A stretch of 64,000 nt of DNA, from positions 26,071 through 90,070 of the forward strand of contig JBKBHA010000015.1 in assembly GCA_046297935.1 (NCBI GenBank), given 5' to 3'. Made by a program: the position numbers and the translations under genes. This stretch comes from CAYMZZ01 sp046297935. GTDB lineage: Bacteria > Bacteroidota > Bacteroidia > Chitinophagales > Chitinophagaceae. A model generated the notes under the pieces. It searched no databases. It worked only from the letters and a program-made list of their open reading frames with translations, and was not told the origin of the DNA. Of this stretch, positions 53,440 through 62,374 are shown in pieces; position 1 is the first letter of the stretch; each line of letters starts with the position of its first letter.

Positions 53440-55938
53440 CTACCTTTCGAATTGCAGTAGAATGGTTTCACCAGCCCTGGTGTTGATATCCAGATCAATC
53501 CATTCGAACCCCTTGTCGGGCAAATCATCAGCAGCCTTTCTTGCAAGACTGCTATCGATTGAAATGACCTGGTAAAATGGGTTTGGGTTGTTGTCTACTG
53601 CTACACTTATCCTGCCGCTTGATTTAACGCGCATCGCCCGGTTGACCCTTATGCGCAAATTACCTCCGAGTGAAGAAATGATCTGTGCTGATGATGGCTG
53701 ACCTTCTTTCCACGCTAATGAAACTGTGAAGCCACCGCGCGCGCGAAGTCCGGAAACCACCCCCTGCTTCCAGGAACCGGGCAATGCAGGAAGTAATTCC
53801 ACTACTCCGTCGTGGCTTTGCAATAGCATTTCGGCTATGCCAGCTGTGCAGCCCAGATTACCGTCGATTTGAAAGGGAGGATGTGCGTCGAGCAGATTAG
53901 GATAGGTACCGCCCTGCTGGCCAGACATCACAGTTGCCGGAACCATTGTTAACTGGTCGGTGATCAACTTCAGAGCGTGGTCGCCATCCTTCATACGCGC
54001 CCAAAAATTCACTTTCCATCCCATACTCCATCCAGTAGAAGCATCCCCTCGCTCCTCGAGGGTCTTACGTGCTGCAGCAAACAATGGAGGAGTAAACACC
54101 GGCGAAATCTGGTTGGATGGATACAAACCGAAGAGATGGGAAATATGACGGTGCTGATCACCTGGGCGGTCCCAGTCTTTGATCCATTCCTGCAATTGTC
54201 CAAAACGGCCAATTTGCATTGGGGGTAGCCGCTTCTGAAGATCCCTGAGAGTATCGGCAAATGCTGCATCGCGGTTCAACAGAACAGCGGCCCGCCGGGT
54301 ATTATAAAAAAGCTCGTTCAAAATCTGATTGTCCATTGTTGTCCCATACGACAACCCGATTCCTCTTCCCTGTTTATCAGTGGCATAACTATTTTCCGGA
54401 CTCATGGATGGCAGCATCACCATCCAGCCGCTATCAGGTTCGGGCTCCAGAGCATCTACGTAAAAAATGGAAGCCGACTTCAGTACAGGATAGTATTCGC
54501 GCAGAAAATCCAGGTCGCCGGTATACAGGTAGTGCTCCCAGATGTGCCTACAAAGCCAGGCGCCACCCATGGGCCACATGCCGTAAAACCCGCCGTCAAC
54601 AGGTCCGGTGATCCTCCACAAATCGGTATTGTGGTGGGTTACCCAGCCGCGGGCATTATATAGTTTTCGCGCAGCCTCCTGTCCGGTGACCGACAGATCG
54701 CGAATCATCCGAAATAATGGCTCACTCAGATCTGACAGACCCGTAATCTCAGCGGGCCAATAGTTCATTTCAGTATTGATATTGATGGTGTACTTACTAT
54801 CCCAGGGCGGCGAAGTATCATCGTTCCATTTGCCCTGCAGGTTGGCGGGTTGCCCACCGGGTTGGGAACTACAGATCAGCAGGTATCGGCCAAACTGAAA
54901 ATAGAGTTCCACCAGCTGTGGATCGCGGCTTTGCTGAAACTGTTTTAGTCGTTCATTGGTGGGCAGATGGCCGGTAGTAGCGGGGCCGAGATCAAGTGTG
55001 ACCTCCGAAAAAAATCGCCGGTACCTATCGATATGATCGGTTTCCAGACGTTCAAAATTTTTGGTAATAGCCTGAGCAATATAGTTGGTCGCCCGGGAAT
55101 GAGCGTTGGCTGATGTATTTTGGTAGTCGACAAAATTACTGGCTATAGAAACCAGAATCAATACATCGGAGGCATCTTTTACCTGTAGACTTGAATCGGT
55201 CGCACTAATCGAACCGTCGAAGGATACTATTTTCGCCAACGATTCAAACTGGATAGCGGGCTGCAAATTTTCCTGAACAGCCGGCTGCGCGCTAAGTGAG
55301 AGCAGACCCCTGGTTGAACGAATCCTGGTATTGGTATGCGGACTTGAATATTTCAAAACAAAATTCAACGCCGCCTTTCTACTGGCGTGGCAACGAATCA
55401 CCAACAAGTTGTGGGCAAGAGATACAAAAGCTGTGCGGGTAAATTCAACGCCGTTCTGTTGGTACTTAACGGTGGAGATAGCGCGGCTGATGTCCAGTTC
55501 GCGCCGATAGTCCTGCACGTTTTCATGCCCGGCAAAATAAAGCAACAGATCGGCGGCCGGCTGATAACTCATACCATTAGCTGGTACGTTCATTTCGCGT
55601 CGTGACAGTTCCTGCGCTTCCTCATATTTGCCCTGTAGCAACAAGCTGCGCAATTGCGTAATGACGTCACCTTGCGCAGCTACCACGTTATTGTGAGGTC
55701 CTCCTGTCCAGATGCTTTCTTCATTTAACTGAAAACGTTCTGTGGCTGTGCCGCCAAAATGCATGGCAGCCACTCTCCCATTTCCGATTGGAAGTGCTTC
55801 GTTCCAATGTGATGCTGGCTGGCGATACCATAACAGAAGCGGATCATCGCCTAATTGAGCAGATACATTTGCGACACCCGAAAAAGCAATTAATACAACG
55901 AGAATACAACGTAGACATTTATGGATGAGAACTCTCAT
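53440..55938 (-). CDS. Alpha-L-fucosidase, GH95
   Basis: An 832-residue secreted glycosidase (signal peptide to about residue 27). The order is an N-terminal beta-sandwich starting LWYRQPASHWNEALPIGNGR, an (alpha/alpha)6 barrel (about 300-690) and a C-terminal beta domain. GH95 hallmarks are NLQGKWNDDTSPPWDSKYTI, NINTEMNYWPAE, HHNTDLWR, HRHISHLFGLYP and LLDAHPPFQIDGN, the regions of the catalytic Glu, Asp and Asn residues. It hydrolyses terminal alpha-1,2-linked fucose, though related galactosidases exist. The LacI gene upstream overlaps by 4 bp, so regulator and enzyme form one operon. Confidence 0.93.
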   Translation of the reverse strand: MRVLIHKCLRCILVVLIAFSGVANVSAQLGDDPLLLWYRQPASHWNEALPIGNGRVAAMHFGGTATERFQLNEESIWTGGPHNNVVAAQGDVITQLRSLLLQGKYEEAQELSRREMNVPANGMSYQPAADLLLYFAGHENVQDYRRELDISRAISTVKYQQNGVEFTRTAFVSLAHNLLVIRCHASRKAALNFVLKYSSPHTNTRIRSTRGLLSLSAQPAVQENLQPAIQFESLAKIVSFDGSISATDSSLQVKDASDVLILVSIASNFVDYQNTSANAHSRATNYIAQAITKNFERLETDHIDRYRRFFSEVTLDLGPATTGHLPTNERLKQFQQSRDPQLVELYFQFGRYLLICSSQPGGQPANLQGKWNDDTSPPWDSKYTININTEMNYWPAEITGLSDLSEPLFRMIRDLSVTGQEAARKLYNARGWVTHHNTDLWRITGPVDGGFYGMWPMGGAWLCRHIWEHYLYTGDLDFLREYYPVLKSASIFYVDALEPEPDSGWMVMLPSMSPENSYATDKQGRGIGLSYGTTMDNQILNELFYNTRRAAVLLNRDAAFADTLRDLQKRLPPMQIGRFGQLQEWIKDWDRPGDQHRHISHLFGLYPSNQISPVFTPPLFAAARKTLEERGDASTGWSMGWKVNFWARMKDGDHALKLITDQLTMVPATVMSGQQGGTYPNLLDAHPPFQIDGNLGCTAGIAEMLLQSHDGVVELLPALPGSWKQGVVSGLRARGGFTVSLAWKEGQPSSAQIISSLGGNLRIRVNRAMRVKSSGRISVAVDNNPNPFYQVISIDSSLARKAADDLPDKGFEWIDLDINTRAGETILLQFER

Positions 55939-56969
55939 AGCGGTTGCCCGGTACCACTGTTTTCGTTGACAATGACCTGGCTTTGCATGACCAGTTTTTT
56001 TTCAGGAATCTGGTCGGCCTTATTCTGAATTAGTAAGAGCAACATTTCAGCTGCACGCGATGCCTGTTCGTAAGGGAATTGCTCAACAGAAGCTACCGGC
56101 GGTTCATCGAGATAACTGGTAACGGGCAGGTTTGCATAGCTTACAAAACAAATATCCTTATTGATACGAAGACCTTTTTGTCGGGTGTATTTGATGGCGT
56201 CCAGAGCCACATAATCATTAAATGCGATGATGGCTGTAGGTTTAGATTTTGCAGCAAAGAGTTGATCCATTGCAGCCCATGTCTGCTCGCGGCTAAGGTC
56301 TGTTTGCGCGATCCAGGCCGGATCCGCTTTGATTTTATTTTTCTTTAGTCCTTCAAAGTATCCACTCATCCTCTCTTCAGAAGGAATCATTTTTTCGGGG
56401 CCTTTAATTATGCCGATCGTTTTATTTCCCTTATTTACCAACCAGTCAACCAATTGAACAGAACTACTTTTTAAATCGCAGCTGACCGAATAACAGTCTG
56501 CATCAGCAGGCACGCGGTCGAAAAACACAACGGGGATATTATATTTTTCCAGCTGTTTAAAAGCAGTCAGATCATCAGTGTTTTTGGAAAGAGATACCAA
56601 AATGCCGTCCACGCGATGCCTTCGCATGGTGTCAAGCAATTGTTTTTCTCGTTCGGCATCGTCGTGTGATTGACCAATGAGCACGGTATAGTTGTTGCGG
56701 ATAGCAACCTCTTCTATGCCATTGATCGCAATCGAAAAAAATTCTTCCCCGAGGTTGGGTAAAATGAGTCCGATGGTCAGCGTCTTGCCCTGTTTGAAGC
56801 TGATCGCTGCCTGATTGGGTTCATAGTTAAGCTCCTGAGCCAGCTTCTGCACCTGCATTTTCGTCCGCAATCCAATGCTCGGATGATTGTGCAGTGCACG
56901 GGAAACCGTGGATACCGACACATTCAGTCGACGCGCAATCTCTTTGATTGTGGCAGGCTTCTGGCTCAT
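55935..56969 (-). CDS. LacI-family transcriptional regulator
   Basis: A 344-residue regulator with the LacI helix-turn-helix (TIKEIARRLNVSVSTVSRAL, residues about 7-26), hinge helix, and a periplasmic-binding-protein-like effector domain (about 60-335) including TIGLILPNLGEEFF, VDGILVSLSKNT, VVFFDRVPADADC and IAFNDYVALDAIK. It is co-transcribed with the GH95 fucosidase (4-bp overlap), so fucose or a fucosylated oligosaccharide is a sensible ligand (inference). Autoregulation is probable. Confidence 0.93.
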   Translation of the reverse strand: MSQKPATIKEIARRLNVSVSTVSRALHNHPSIGLRTKMQVQKLAQELNYEPNQAAISFKQGKTLTIGLILPNLGEEFFSIAINGIEEVAIRNNYTVLIGQSHDDAEREKQLLDTMRRHRVDGILVSLSKNTDDLTAFKQLEKYNIPVVFFDRVPADADCYSVSCDLKSSSVQLVDWLVNKGNKTIGIIKGPEKMIPSEERMSGYFEGLKKNKIKADPAWIAQTDLSREQTWAAMDQLFAAKSKPTAIIAFNDYVALDAIKYTRQKGLRINKDICFVSYANLPVTSYLDEPPVASVEQFPYEQASRAAEMLLLLIQNKADQIPEKKLVMQSQVIVNENSGTGQPL

Positions 56970-57049
56970 AGCGTCGTAAATATAGACAAATGTTGAAATT
57001 AATCTGGGAAATTGACGATTTGAACCTCATCGTTAGCCTGCGAAGCTGG

Positions 57050-57077
57050 TTCTGCGTTCTGCGTTCTGCGTTCTGTG
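57050..57077. repeat. Short heptamer array (TTCTGCG), 4 units
   Basis: Three TTCTGCG units and one TTCTGTG in exact register, between the LacI start and the acyltransferase stop. Confidence 0.7.
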
Positions 57078-57088
57078 TTTCTGTTTCC

Positions 57089-57826
57089 TTATTCAGGTTT
57101 GTATTGCCTGCTTTGTTCAATGGCATCCATCAGCTGATCGAGTATGTCGGCCAGGGATGCATCGTAGTCGATCACGAGTGGCTCTTTAAAACGAACGGTA
57201 AGTGCAGTGCCGCGGCGACGCAACTTGAGTCCTTTTTTTCCAAAAGCCCGTCCAAAGCCATTGATCACTACCGGTACAACTATTGGCTTGTTTTGCTTGA
57301 TGATGAGTGCTGTTCCCTTACGGCCGGGGGCGAAAGGCTGAGTAGTGCCCTGTGGGAAAGTGATCACCCAGTTTTCGGCCAGTGCCCTTGTGATTTTTCT
57401 GGTATCGGAGGGATCCAGCCCCTTCCTTGTTTCGTTGGCCGACTGATTCCAGGTTCGCTTCACGGTTACTGCACCTGCGAGCGTGAACAATCGGCTTAGG
57501 AAACTGCCTTTCATCGTTTGCTCGGCAGCTACGTATTTGACGCGGGTAAATGGATTAAGCAAATAATAGGGAACGCCTAACCTGTCTACTTTGCCCCATT
57601 TTACGGCACTGAAGATATGGAGGAAGGTGATGACGTCGGCGAAATAGGTTTGGTGATTACTTACAAACAGCACATTTTCTTTCGGCAGTTTCTTGAGAAT
57701 ATCTGTTCCCGATATCCGAAGTTTGTTTACAATTGCCAGGCCCGGATAAGATGCGATACCTACAATAAAATGCACCAGTTTTCTGAGCGGATGAATTTTT
57801 TTCAATCGATCCGAAAATGATCCCAT
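57089..57826 (-). CDS. 1-acyl-glycerol-3-phosphate acyltransferase-like protein (PlsC family)
   Basis: A 245-residue membrane-associated acyltransferase. The catalytic segment is SNHQTYFADV, where His and Asp are separated by five residues in place of the usual four, a variant I have seen in Bacteroidota. Later blocks are TFPQGTTQPF (in place of FPEGTRS) and VVPVVINGFGRAFG. A frame extension of 43 codons upstream covers the rpsA terminator and adds no homology, so ATG at 57826 (MGSFSDRLKK) is chosen. The likely role is acyl transfer in lipid synthesis; the acceptor is uncertain because of the altered motifs. Confidence 0.82.
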   Translation of the reverse strand: MGSFSDRLKKIHPLRKLVHFIVGIASYPGLAIVNKLRISGTDILKKLPKENVLFVSNHQTYFADVITFLHIFSAVKWGKVDRLGVPYYLLNPFTRVKYVAAEQTMKGSFLSRLFTLAGAVTVKRTWNQSANETRKGLDPSDTRKITRALAENWVITFPQGTTQPFAPGRKGTALIIKQNKPIVVPVVINGFGRAFGKKGLKLRRRGTALTVRFKEPLVIDYDASLADILDQLMDAIEQSRQYKPE

Positions 57827-57886
57827 AGAGGTTGGTTGAAGTCCTGTGATCGTAAAATTACATTTTCCCTCCGAACCCGCACACGC

Positions 57887-57958
57887 AAAAAAAAATGTGC
57901 TGATTTGAAAATTTGAAAATTTGTAAAACAAATTGTCAAACCAACAAATCAGCACATT
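57887..57958 (-). terminator. Long-stem terminator of rpsA
   Basis: On the minus strand AATGTGCTGATTTG and CAAATCAGCACATT form a perfect 14-bp stem. The 37-nt loop is AT-rich and can itself fold. Nine T follow, two of them inside the stem. It lies 21 bp after the rpsA stop. Confidence 0.85.
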
Positions 57959-57978
57959 GTTATGAGCCAGACTTAAGT

Positions 57979-59889
57979 TTACTCAGCTTTTTCGCCCTCA
58001 GTGGTATCACCACCTTCCAGCTTTTTCTTCAGGTCGGCCAGCACTCCGAGATCACCCAGAGTTGCTTTTTCAACCTTGTTCTGAATATTCTTAACGGCTT
58101 TCTTGGTCTTTTCAGCTTCAGTGCGAGCTTCCTTACGTACCGCTTCTTTTTCTTCAATTTGGCCTTGTTCCCAAATGCGGCTATGCGAAAGGACGATACG
58201 TTTTTCATTACGATCGAATTCGATCACCATGAATTGAGCCGTTTCATCAGCGCCGATGCTCTTACCATCTTCCTTGTTCAGGTGACGGTTGGGGGCAAAA
58301 CCTTCCAGGCCGTAAGGCAACTGAACAATTGCACCTTTGTCATCGCGGCGAATTACCAGACCTTCATGGATACTGCCTATAGCAAAAGTATCCTGAAGGG
58401 TATTCCAGGGATCTTCTTCCAGTTGTTTGTGACCCAGCTGCAGCTTACGATTCTCTTTATCGATACCCATGATAACCACGTCGATGTTCGCTCCCACTTT
58501 CGTGTACTCGCTGGGGTGATTGAAACGCTTCAACCAGCTGAGGTCGCTGATGTGAATCATGCCACCGATGCCGGGGGCCAGTTCCACAAACACGCCGTAG
58601 TTGGTGATGTTTTTCACCAGACCGGTGTGACGGCTTCCTTCTGCAAATTTGGTTTCAATTTCATTCCAGGGATCAGGCGAAAGCTGCTTGATCGAAAGAC
58701 TCATCTTGCGGCTGCCTTTATCGAGCGTTACGATTTTTGCCTCATGCTCGTCGCCGAGTTTGAAGAATTCTTTAGCGTTGATGGGTGTATTTGCCCAGGT
58801 AATTTCGCTTACGTGAACCAGACCTTCCACACCGGGCATGATTTCAAGGAATGCACCGTAATCTTCAATGTTTACCACGCGACCTTTCACCACATTACCT
58901 TCACCGATTGTTTCAGGCAGCACATCCCAAGGATGCGGAGTCAGTTGCTTCAGGCCAAGGCTGATACGCTTTTTCTCGTCGTCGAAATCGAGTACCACCA
59001 CGTTCACCTTCTGATCCATCTTCAGCACCTCGCTCGGGTGTGAAATACGACCCCAGCTGATATCAGTGATATAAAGCAGACCGTCCAGACCACCGAGGTC
59101 CATGAATGCACCAAAGTCGGTGATGTTCTTCACAGTACCTTCCAGTACCTGACCTTTTTCAAGTTTGCTCATGATCTCAGCACGCTGAGCTTCAATATCG
59201 CTTTCGATCAGTGCCTTGTGTGATACAACCGCGTTCTTAATGGTTTCGTTGATCTTCACCACTTTGAACTCCATTGTTTTGTTTACAAACTGATCGTAAT
59301 CAGTTACGGGCTTAACGTCGATCTGTGAACCTGGCAGGAAGGTTTCCATACCAAACACGTCCACAATCAGACCGCCTTTAGTTTTTGAAGTAACAGTACC
59401 GGTAATAACTTCGCCGGTTTTGTGTACTTCAACAATGCGTTCCCAGGCGCGGGTAATTCGTGCTTGTTTACGGCTCAGGTTCAAGTGACCATCGCGGTCT
59501 TCTTTTTCAACAACCATTACTTCCACTTCATCTCCCACTTTCAATCCCTGCAGGTCGCGGAATTCGTTGAGTGAAATCAAACCATCGCTCTTAAAACCGA
59601 TGTTCAAAACAACATCTGTTTTGGTCAAACCCACTACAGTACCAAACATCAATTGGCCGTCGTTGAGTTGTACGAAAGTGCTGTCGTACACTTTGTCGTA
59701 CTTTTCTTTCTCTTCTTTGGTGTAACTAGCCACATTGCGTTTGTCTACACTCCAGTCGAAATCGTCGTGTGCAGTTGCAACAGGCTCCACAGGTGCAGTT
59801 GTTGTCGCTGTAGCCGGGGCCGCGTTTTCAGCAGCACCAGACTCCTGTGCATCAGCGTTTAAGTGTTTTTTAATCAAATTTTCAAACAT
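57979..59889 (-). CDS. rpsA: 30S ribosomal protein S1
   Basis: A 636-residue S1 with six S1/OB-fold RNA-binding domains, seen as repeats of the G-x-V-x-x-x-x-x-x-G-x-x-V pattern (for example GTVVGLTKTDVVLNIG, GTVTSKTKGGLIVDVFG, GTVKNITDFGAFMDLGG, GRVVNIEDYGAFLEI, GLVKNITNYGVFVEL, GLVIRRDDKGAIVQL). An Ala/Thr-rich N-terminal stretch and a long charged Lys/Glu C-terminal helix extend it beyond the 557 residues of E. coli S1. S1 helps mRNA bind the 30S subunit. The frame continues upstream for 35 codons, but MFENLIKKHLNAD at 59889 is the right start, just after a predicted promoter. Confidence 0.96.
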   Translation of the reverse strand: MFENLIKKHLNADAQESGAAENAAPATATTTAPVEPVATAHDDFDWSVDKRNVASYTKEEKEKYDKVYDSTFVQLNDGQLMFGTVVGLTKTDVVLNIGFKSDGLISLNEFRDLQGLKVGDEVEVMVVEKEDRDGHLNLSRKQARITRAWERIVEVHKTGEVITGTVTSKTKGGLIVDVFGMETFLPGSQIDVKPVTDYDQFVNKTMEFKVVKINETIKNAVVSHKALIESDIEAQRAEIMSKLEKGQVLEGTVKNITDFGAFMDLGGLDGLLYITDISWGRISHPSEVLKMDQKVNVVVLDFDDEKKRISLGLKQLTPHPWDVLPETIGEGNVVKGRVVNIEDYGAFLEIMPGVEGLVHVSEITWANTPINAKEFFKLGDEHEAKIVTLDKGSRKMSLSIKQLSPDPWNEIETKFAEGSRHTGLVKNITNYGVFVELAPGIGGMIHISDLSWLKRFNHPSEYTKVGANIDVVIMGIDKENRKLQLGHKQLEEDPWNTLQDTFAIGSIHEGLVIRRDDKGAIVQLPYGLEGFAPNRHLNKEDGKSIGADETAQFMVIEFDRNEKRIVLSHSRIWEQGQIEEKEAVRKEARTEAEKTKKAVKNIQNKVEKATLGDLGVLADLKKKLEGGDTTEGEKAE

Positions 59890-59898
59890 GATATAAAT

Positions 59899-59930
59899 CC
59901 CGAAGGTTTTATTTCGGGGCAGCAAAGATA
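59899..59930 (-). promoter_or_regulatory. rpsA promoter and leader stem-loop
   Basis: On the minus strand TATCTTTG (59930-59923) matches the -7 element exactly. The short leader contains CCCGAA (59918-59913) pairing with TTCGGG (59904-59899) over 8 nt, starting 10 nt before the start codon. It could affect translation start or autoregulation (inference). Confidence 0.55.
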
Positions 59931-60104
59931 CAAAAAAACAGCCCTTGCGGACAGATTTGCACGGAATATTTGGACCAAAAACAGCGAAATGCACATTGAT
60001 TATGAATTAATTACGACCAGGCTGAGCTGTTAACCAGCTGTCTCGCCCGCCAAAGCCATTTAATTTCCAGTCTTTTTCTCCCTACTTTCACGAAAAAGCA
60101 GCAT

Positions 60105-61100
60105 TTGTTTTATCGTTTTCTTCAGGTTGTCGTCCGGTTTGCATTGAAATTCTTCTTCAGGCGTATTGTCATTAATCGCCCGGAATACCTGAAATGTGAA
60201 GGACCGATTTTGCTGGCGGCCAATCATCCCAATTCTTTTCTCGATGCCATCATTCTGGACGCGCTTTTTGAACAACCGATCTGGTCGCTGGCAAGAGGGG
60301 ATGCATTTCGAAACAGGTTTATTCGAAAAATACTACACCAACTTTGTATACTTCCAGTGTATAGGGATTCTGAAGGCACTGAGAACCTTAGCATCAATTA
60401 TACAACATTCGCTACTTGTCAGTCAATATTCAGGCAAAATGGCCTTGTACTGATATTTAGCGAGGGTCGATGCATCAACGAATGGAAATTGCGCCCGCTA
60501 AAAAAAGGTACTGCAAGACTGGCTATACAGTGTTGGCAAAATGGGATTCCGCTGAAAGTACTACCCATCGGTATCAACTACAGTTCTTTTCGAAGCTTCG
60601 GTAAGGACGTTCATTTGAATTTGGGAGATTTTATAGACGTCCAAATTATTGCAGATCAGCCAACAGATGGAGCAAAAATACGTGCTTTCAATTCCCGTCT
60701 GGAAGAACAGCTTCTTGAGTTAGTGCTGCAAAACGAACGAACTGTTCAACCATCCCGGACGTCACTGCCGTCATTGCTATCAGTAAGAGGCTGGCTACTG
60801 GCATTAATATTTCCGGCCATTTCGGGATGGATCCTGCATGCACCGCTTCATCTGCCTGTCCGAAAATTGTTGCAATGGAAATTTAGGGATAGCGACCATT
60901 ACGACTCATTGCTGTTTGCCTTGCTCCTAATGCTGTACCCAGCATACCTCTTGTTGATTATCGGGTTAATGTTGTTGTTTTCGGCACCAATATGGTCATG
61001 GTGGTTGCTTCCGATTTTTCCCCTTACCGCCTGGTGCTGGTTGCAATGGAAAGTGGAGGATTCCGTAAGGGCGGATCAGGATTTTTCGATAGCAGCTTAG
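60105..61100 (+). CDS. PlsC-family acyltransferase with C-terminal membrane helices
   Basis: A 331-residue protein. The acyltransferase core contains AANHPNSFLDAI (HX4D), SLARGDAF, LVLIFSEGRCINEW and a VLPIGINYS block. Residues about 230-320 add three hydrophobic helices (LLALIFPAISGWI, LLFALLLMLYPAYLLLIIGLML, WLLPIFPLTAWCWL). The FSEG form of the FPEG block and the extra helices mark it as a 1-acylglycerol-3-phosphate acyltransferase-like protein of unknown acceptor. The start is TTG at 60105, since no ATG fits before the conserved region. It is convergent with the flavoprotein gene, overlapping by 4 bp. Confidence 0.8.
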   Translation: MFYRFLQVVVRFALKFFFRRIVINRPEYLKCEGPILLAANHPNSFLDAIILDALFEQPIWSLARGDAFRNRFIRKILHQLCILPVYRDSEGTENLSINYTTFATCQSIFRQNGLVLIFSEGRCINEWKLRPLKKGTARLAIQCWQNGIPLKVLPIGINYSSFRSFGKDVHLNLGDFIDVQIIADQPTDGAKIRAFNSRLEEQLLELVLQNERTVQPSRTSLPSLLSVRGWLLALIFPAISGWILHAPLHLPVRKLLQWKFRDSDHYDSLLFALLLMLYPAYLLLIIGLMLLFSAPIWSWWLLPIFPLTAWCWLQWKVEDSVRADQDFSIAA

Positions 61101-62344
61101 GATGCAGCTGCGTCGGCCATACTGCTCGCTGCCAGCCAGGCGCTGGTCCAGGCGTGCTGAAAATTAAAGCCGCCGGTAATACCATCCACATCCATTATCT
61201 CACCTGCAAAATACAATCCCGGATACCTTTTTGCCTGCATAGAGCGGTGATCAATTTCTGAAAGATCTATTCCACCTGCGGTCACAAATTCTTCTTTGAA
61301 ACTGGTTTTCCCTTTTACTGCCCACTCTGTGAGCAATAACACCCGTATAAGTTGATTGGTCTCTTTTTGCGAAAGATCTGTCCACCGCTTGTCGGGAGCA
61401 ACATGGGCTTCCTTAAGCAACAGGTATTCCCATAGGCGCTGGGGAAGAGCAAAGGGACATCGTGAAACGATTGTTTGTCGGGCCAATTGATGACGAAACT
61501 GTTGCAGCAAATCGCGAAGAGTGTCTTCCCTATGCTCTGGCAGCCATGAAATGCGGACCTTAAATTGGTATTGCCGTTCCGCCAATTCGCGCGCTCCCCA
61601 TGCGCTAAGGCGAAGAACTGCCGGGCCACTCAATCCCCAATGTGTAACAAGCAAAGGACCTTCAGCTTCCAGTTTGGTTTCCAGAATACGAAGCTTTGTA
61701 TGTGGCACGCTTACCCCCATCAGTTTAGTGACGGGGTGCGCCGGCATGTTGAATGTAAAAAGGGAAGGGACCGGAGGAACGATCTTTAAATGGAGCGATT
61801 GAAAAAGTGATTCCATACCAGCTTTGTTCATCCCGCCTATAGCCACGCATACATTGGATGTTACCAATTCATGGCCATTCTTCATCGTCACAATCCAATA
61901 CTGATGGCCCTGATGGATAGATTTGGCTTCCTGTGTCAGTTTGATCTCTATGCGGTACTTCGATGCTTCCTGTAGCAGACAGTTGACGATAGTGGCTGAG
62001 TCGTCGGAACTGGGGAACATGCGGCCATCCTTTTCCGTCTTAAGCGTTACTCCACGCTCACGAAACCAGTCGACGGTGTTGGCGGGTGAAAAATGATGAA
62101 ATGCTTTTTTGACAAAATTTGCGCCACGCGGATAGTGGCGGCTGAGCTCGTCCACATCGAAACAGGCGTGTGTAACATTGCACCGACCTCCCCCGCTTAC
62201 CGATACTTTTGTAAGCAGTTTGCTGGTTTTTTCGATCAGGCAAATCCGCCAGGCCGGTTGTAATCTGGCCGCGTTCACCGCGCAGAAGAACCCCGCGGCG
62301 CCGCCGCCCAAAACAATCAGATCCCAGTTGGCGTTGTTGTTCAT
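61097..62344 (-). CDS. BaiN/HI0933-type flavoprotein (NAD(P)/FAD-dependent oxidoreductase)
   Basis: A 415-residue flavoprotein of the HI0933/YhiN family. It carries the dinucleotide-binding LIVLGGGAAGFFCAVNAA at the N-terminus, the family motif KVSVSGGGRCNVTHA, a middle domain (LRLSAWGARELAER), and the C-terminal FAD site TAGGIDLSEID and LYFAGEIMDVDGITGGFNFQHAW. The BaiN name comes from bile-acid 7-dehydroxylation, but for this large family the substrate is mostly unknown. ATG at 62344 (MNNNANWDL) is better than the upstream Met, which lies in the map gene. It follows map by 16 bp, with a hairpin in the gap. Confidence 0.9.
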   Translation of the reverse strand: MNNNANWDLIVLGGGAAGFFCAVNAARLQPAWRICLIEKTSKLLTKVSVSGGGRCNVTHACFDVDELSRHYPRGANFVKKAFHHFSPANTVDWFRERGVTLKTEKDGRMFPSSDDSATIVNCLLQEASKYRIEIKLTQEAKSIHQGHQYWIVTMKNGHELVTSNVCVAIGGMNKAGMESLFQSLHLKIVPPVPSLFTFNMPAHPVTKLMGVSVPHTKLRILETKLEAEGPLLVTHWGLSGPAVLRLSAWGARELAERQYQFKVRISWLPEHREDTLRDLLQQFRHQLARQTIVSRCPFALPQRLWEYLLLKEAHVAPDKRWTDLSQKETNQLIRVLLLTEWAVKGKTSFKEEFVTAGGIDLSEIDHRSMQAKRYPGLYFAGEIMDVDGITGGFNFQHAWTSAWLAASSMADAAAS

Positions 62345-62354
62345 GGCAACAGTT

Positions 62355-62374
62355 AACCCCTCAGGCGAGGGGTT
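62355..62374 (-). promoter_or_regulatory. Hairpin spanning the map stop codon
   Basis: AACCCCTC and GAGGGGTT form a perfect 8-bp stem with a 4-nt loop. The map stop codon (62361-62363) lies in it, and no T-run follows, so it is not a classical terminator. It would sit 10 nt before the start codon of the downstream flavoprotein gene and could tune its translation or stabilise the map mRNA end. Confidence 0.55.

Noticed and set aside
57913..59043. 376-codon plus-strand ORF
   Set aside because: It lies antisense within rpsA, whose six S1 domains are clear. The open frame is a codon-usage artefact and the product is a low-complexity, Phe-rich sequence with no homology that I recognise.
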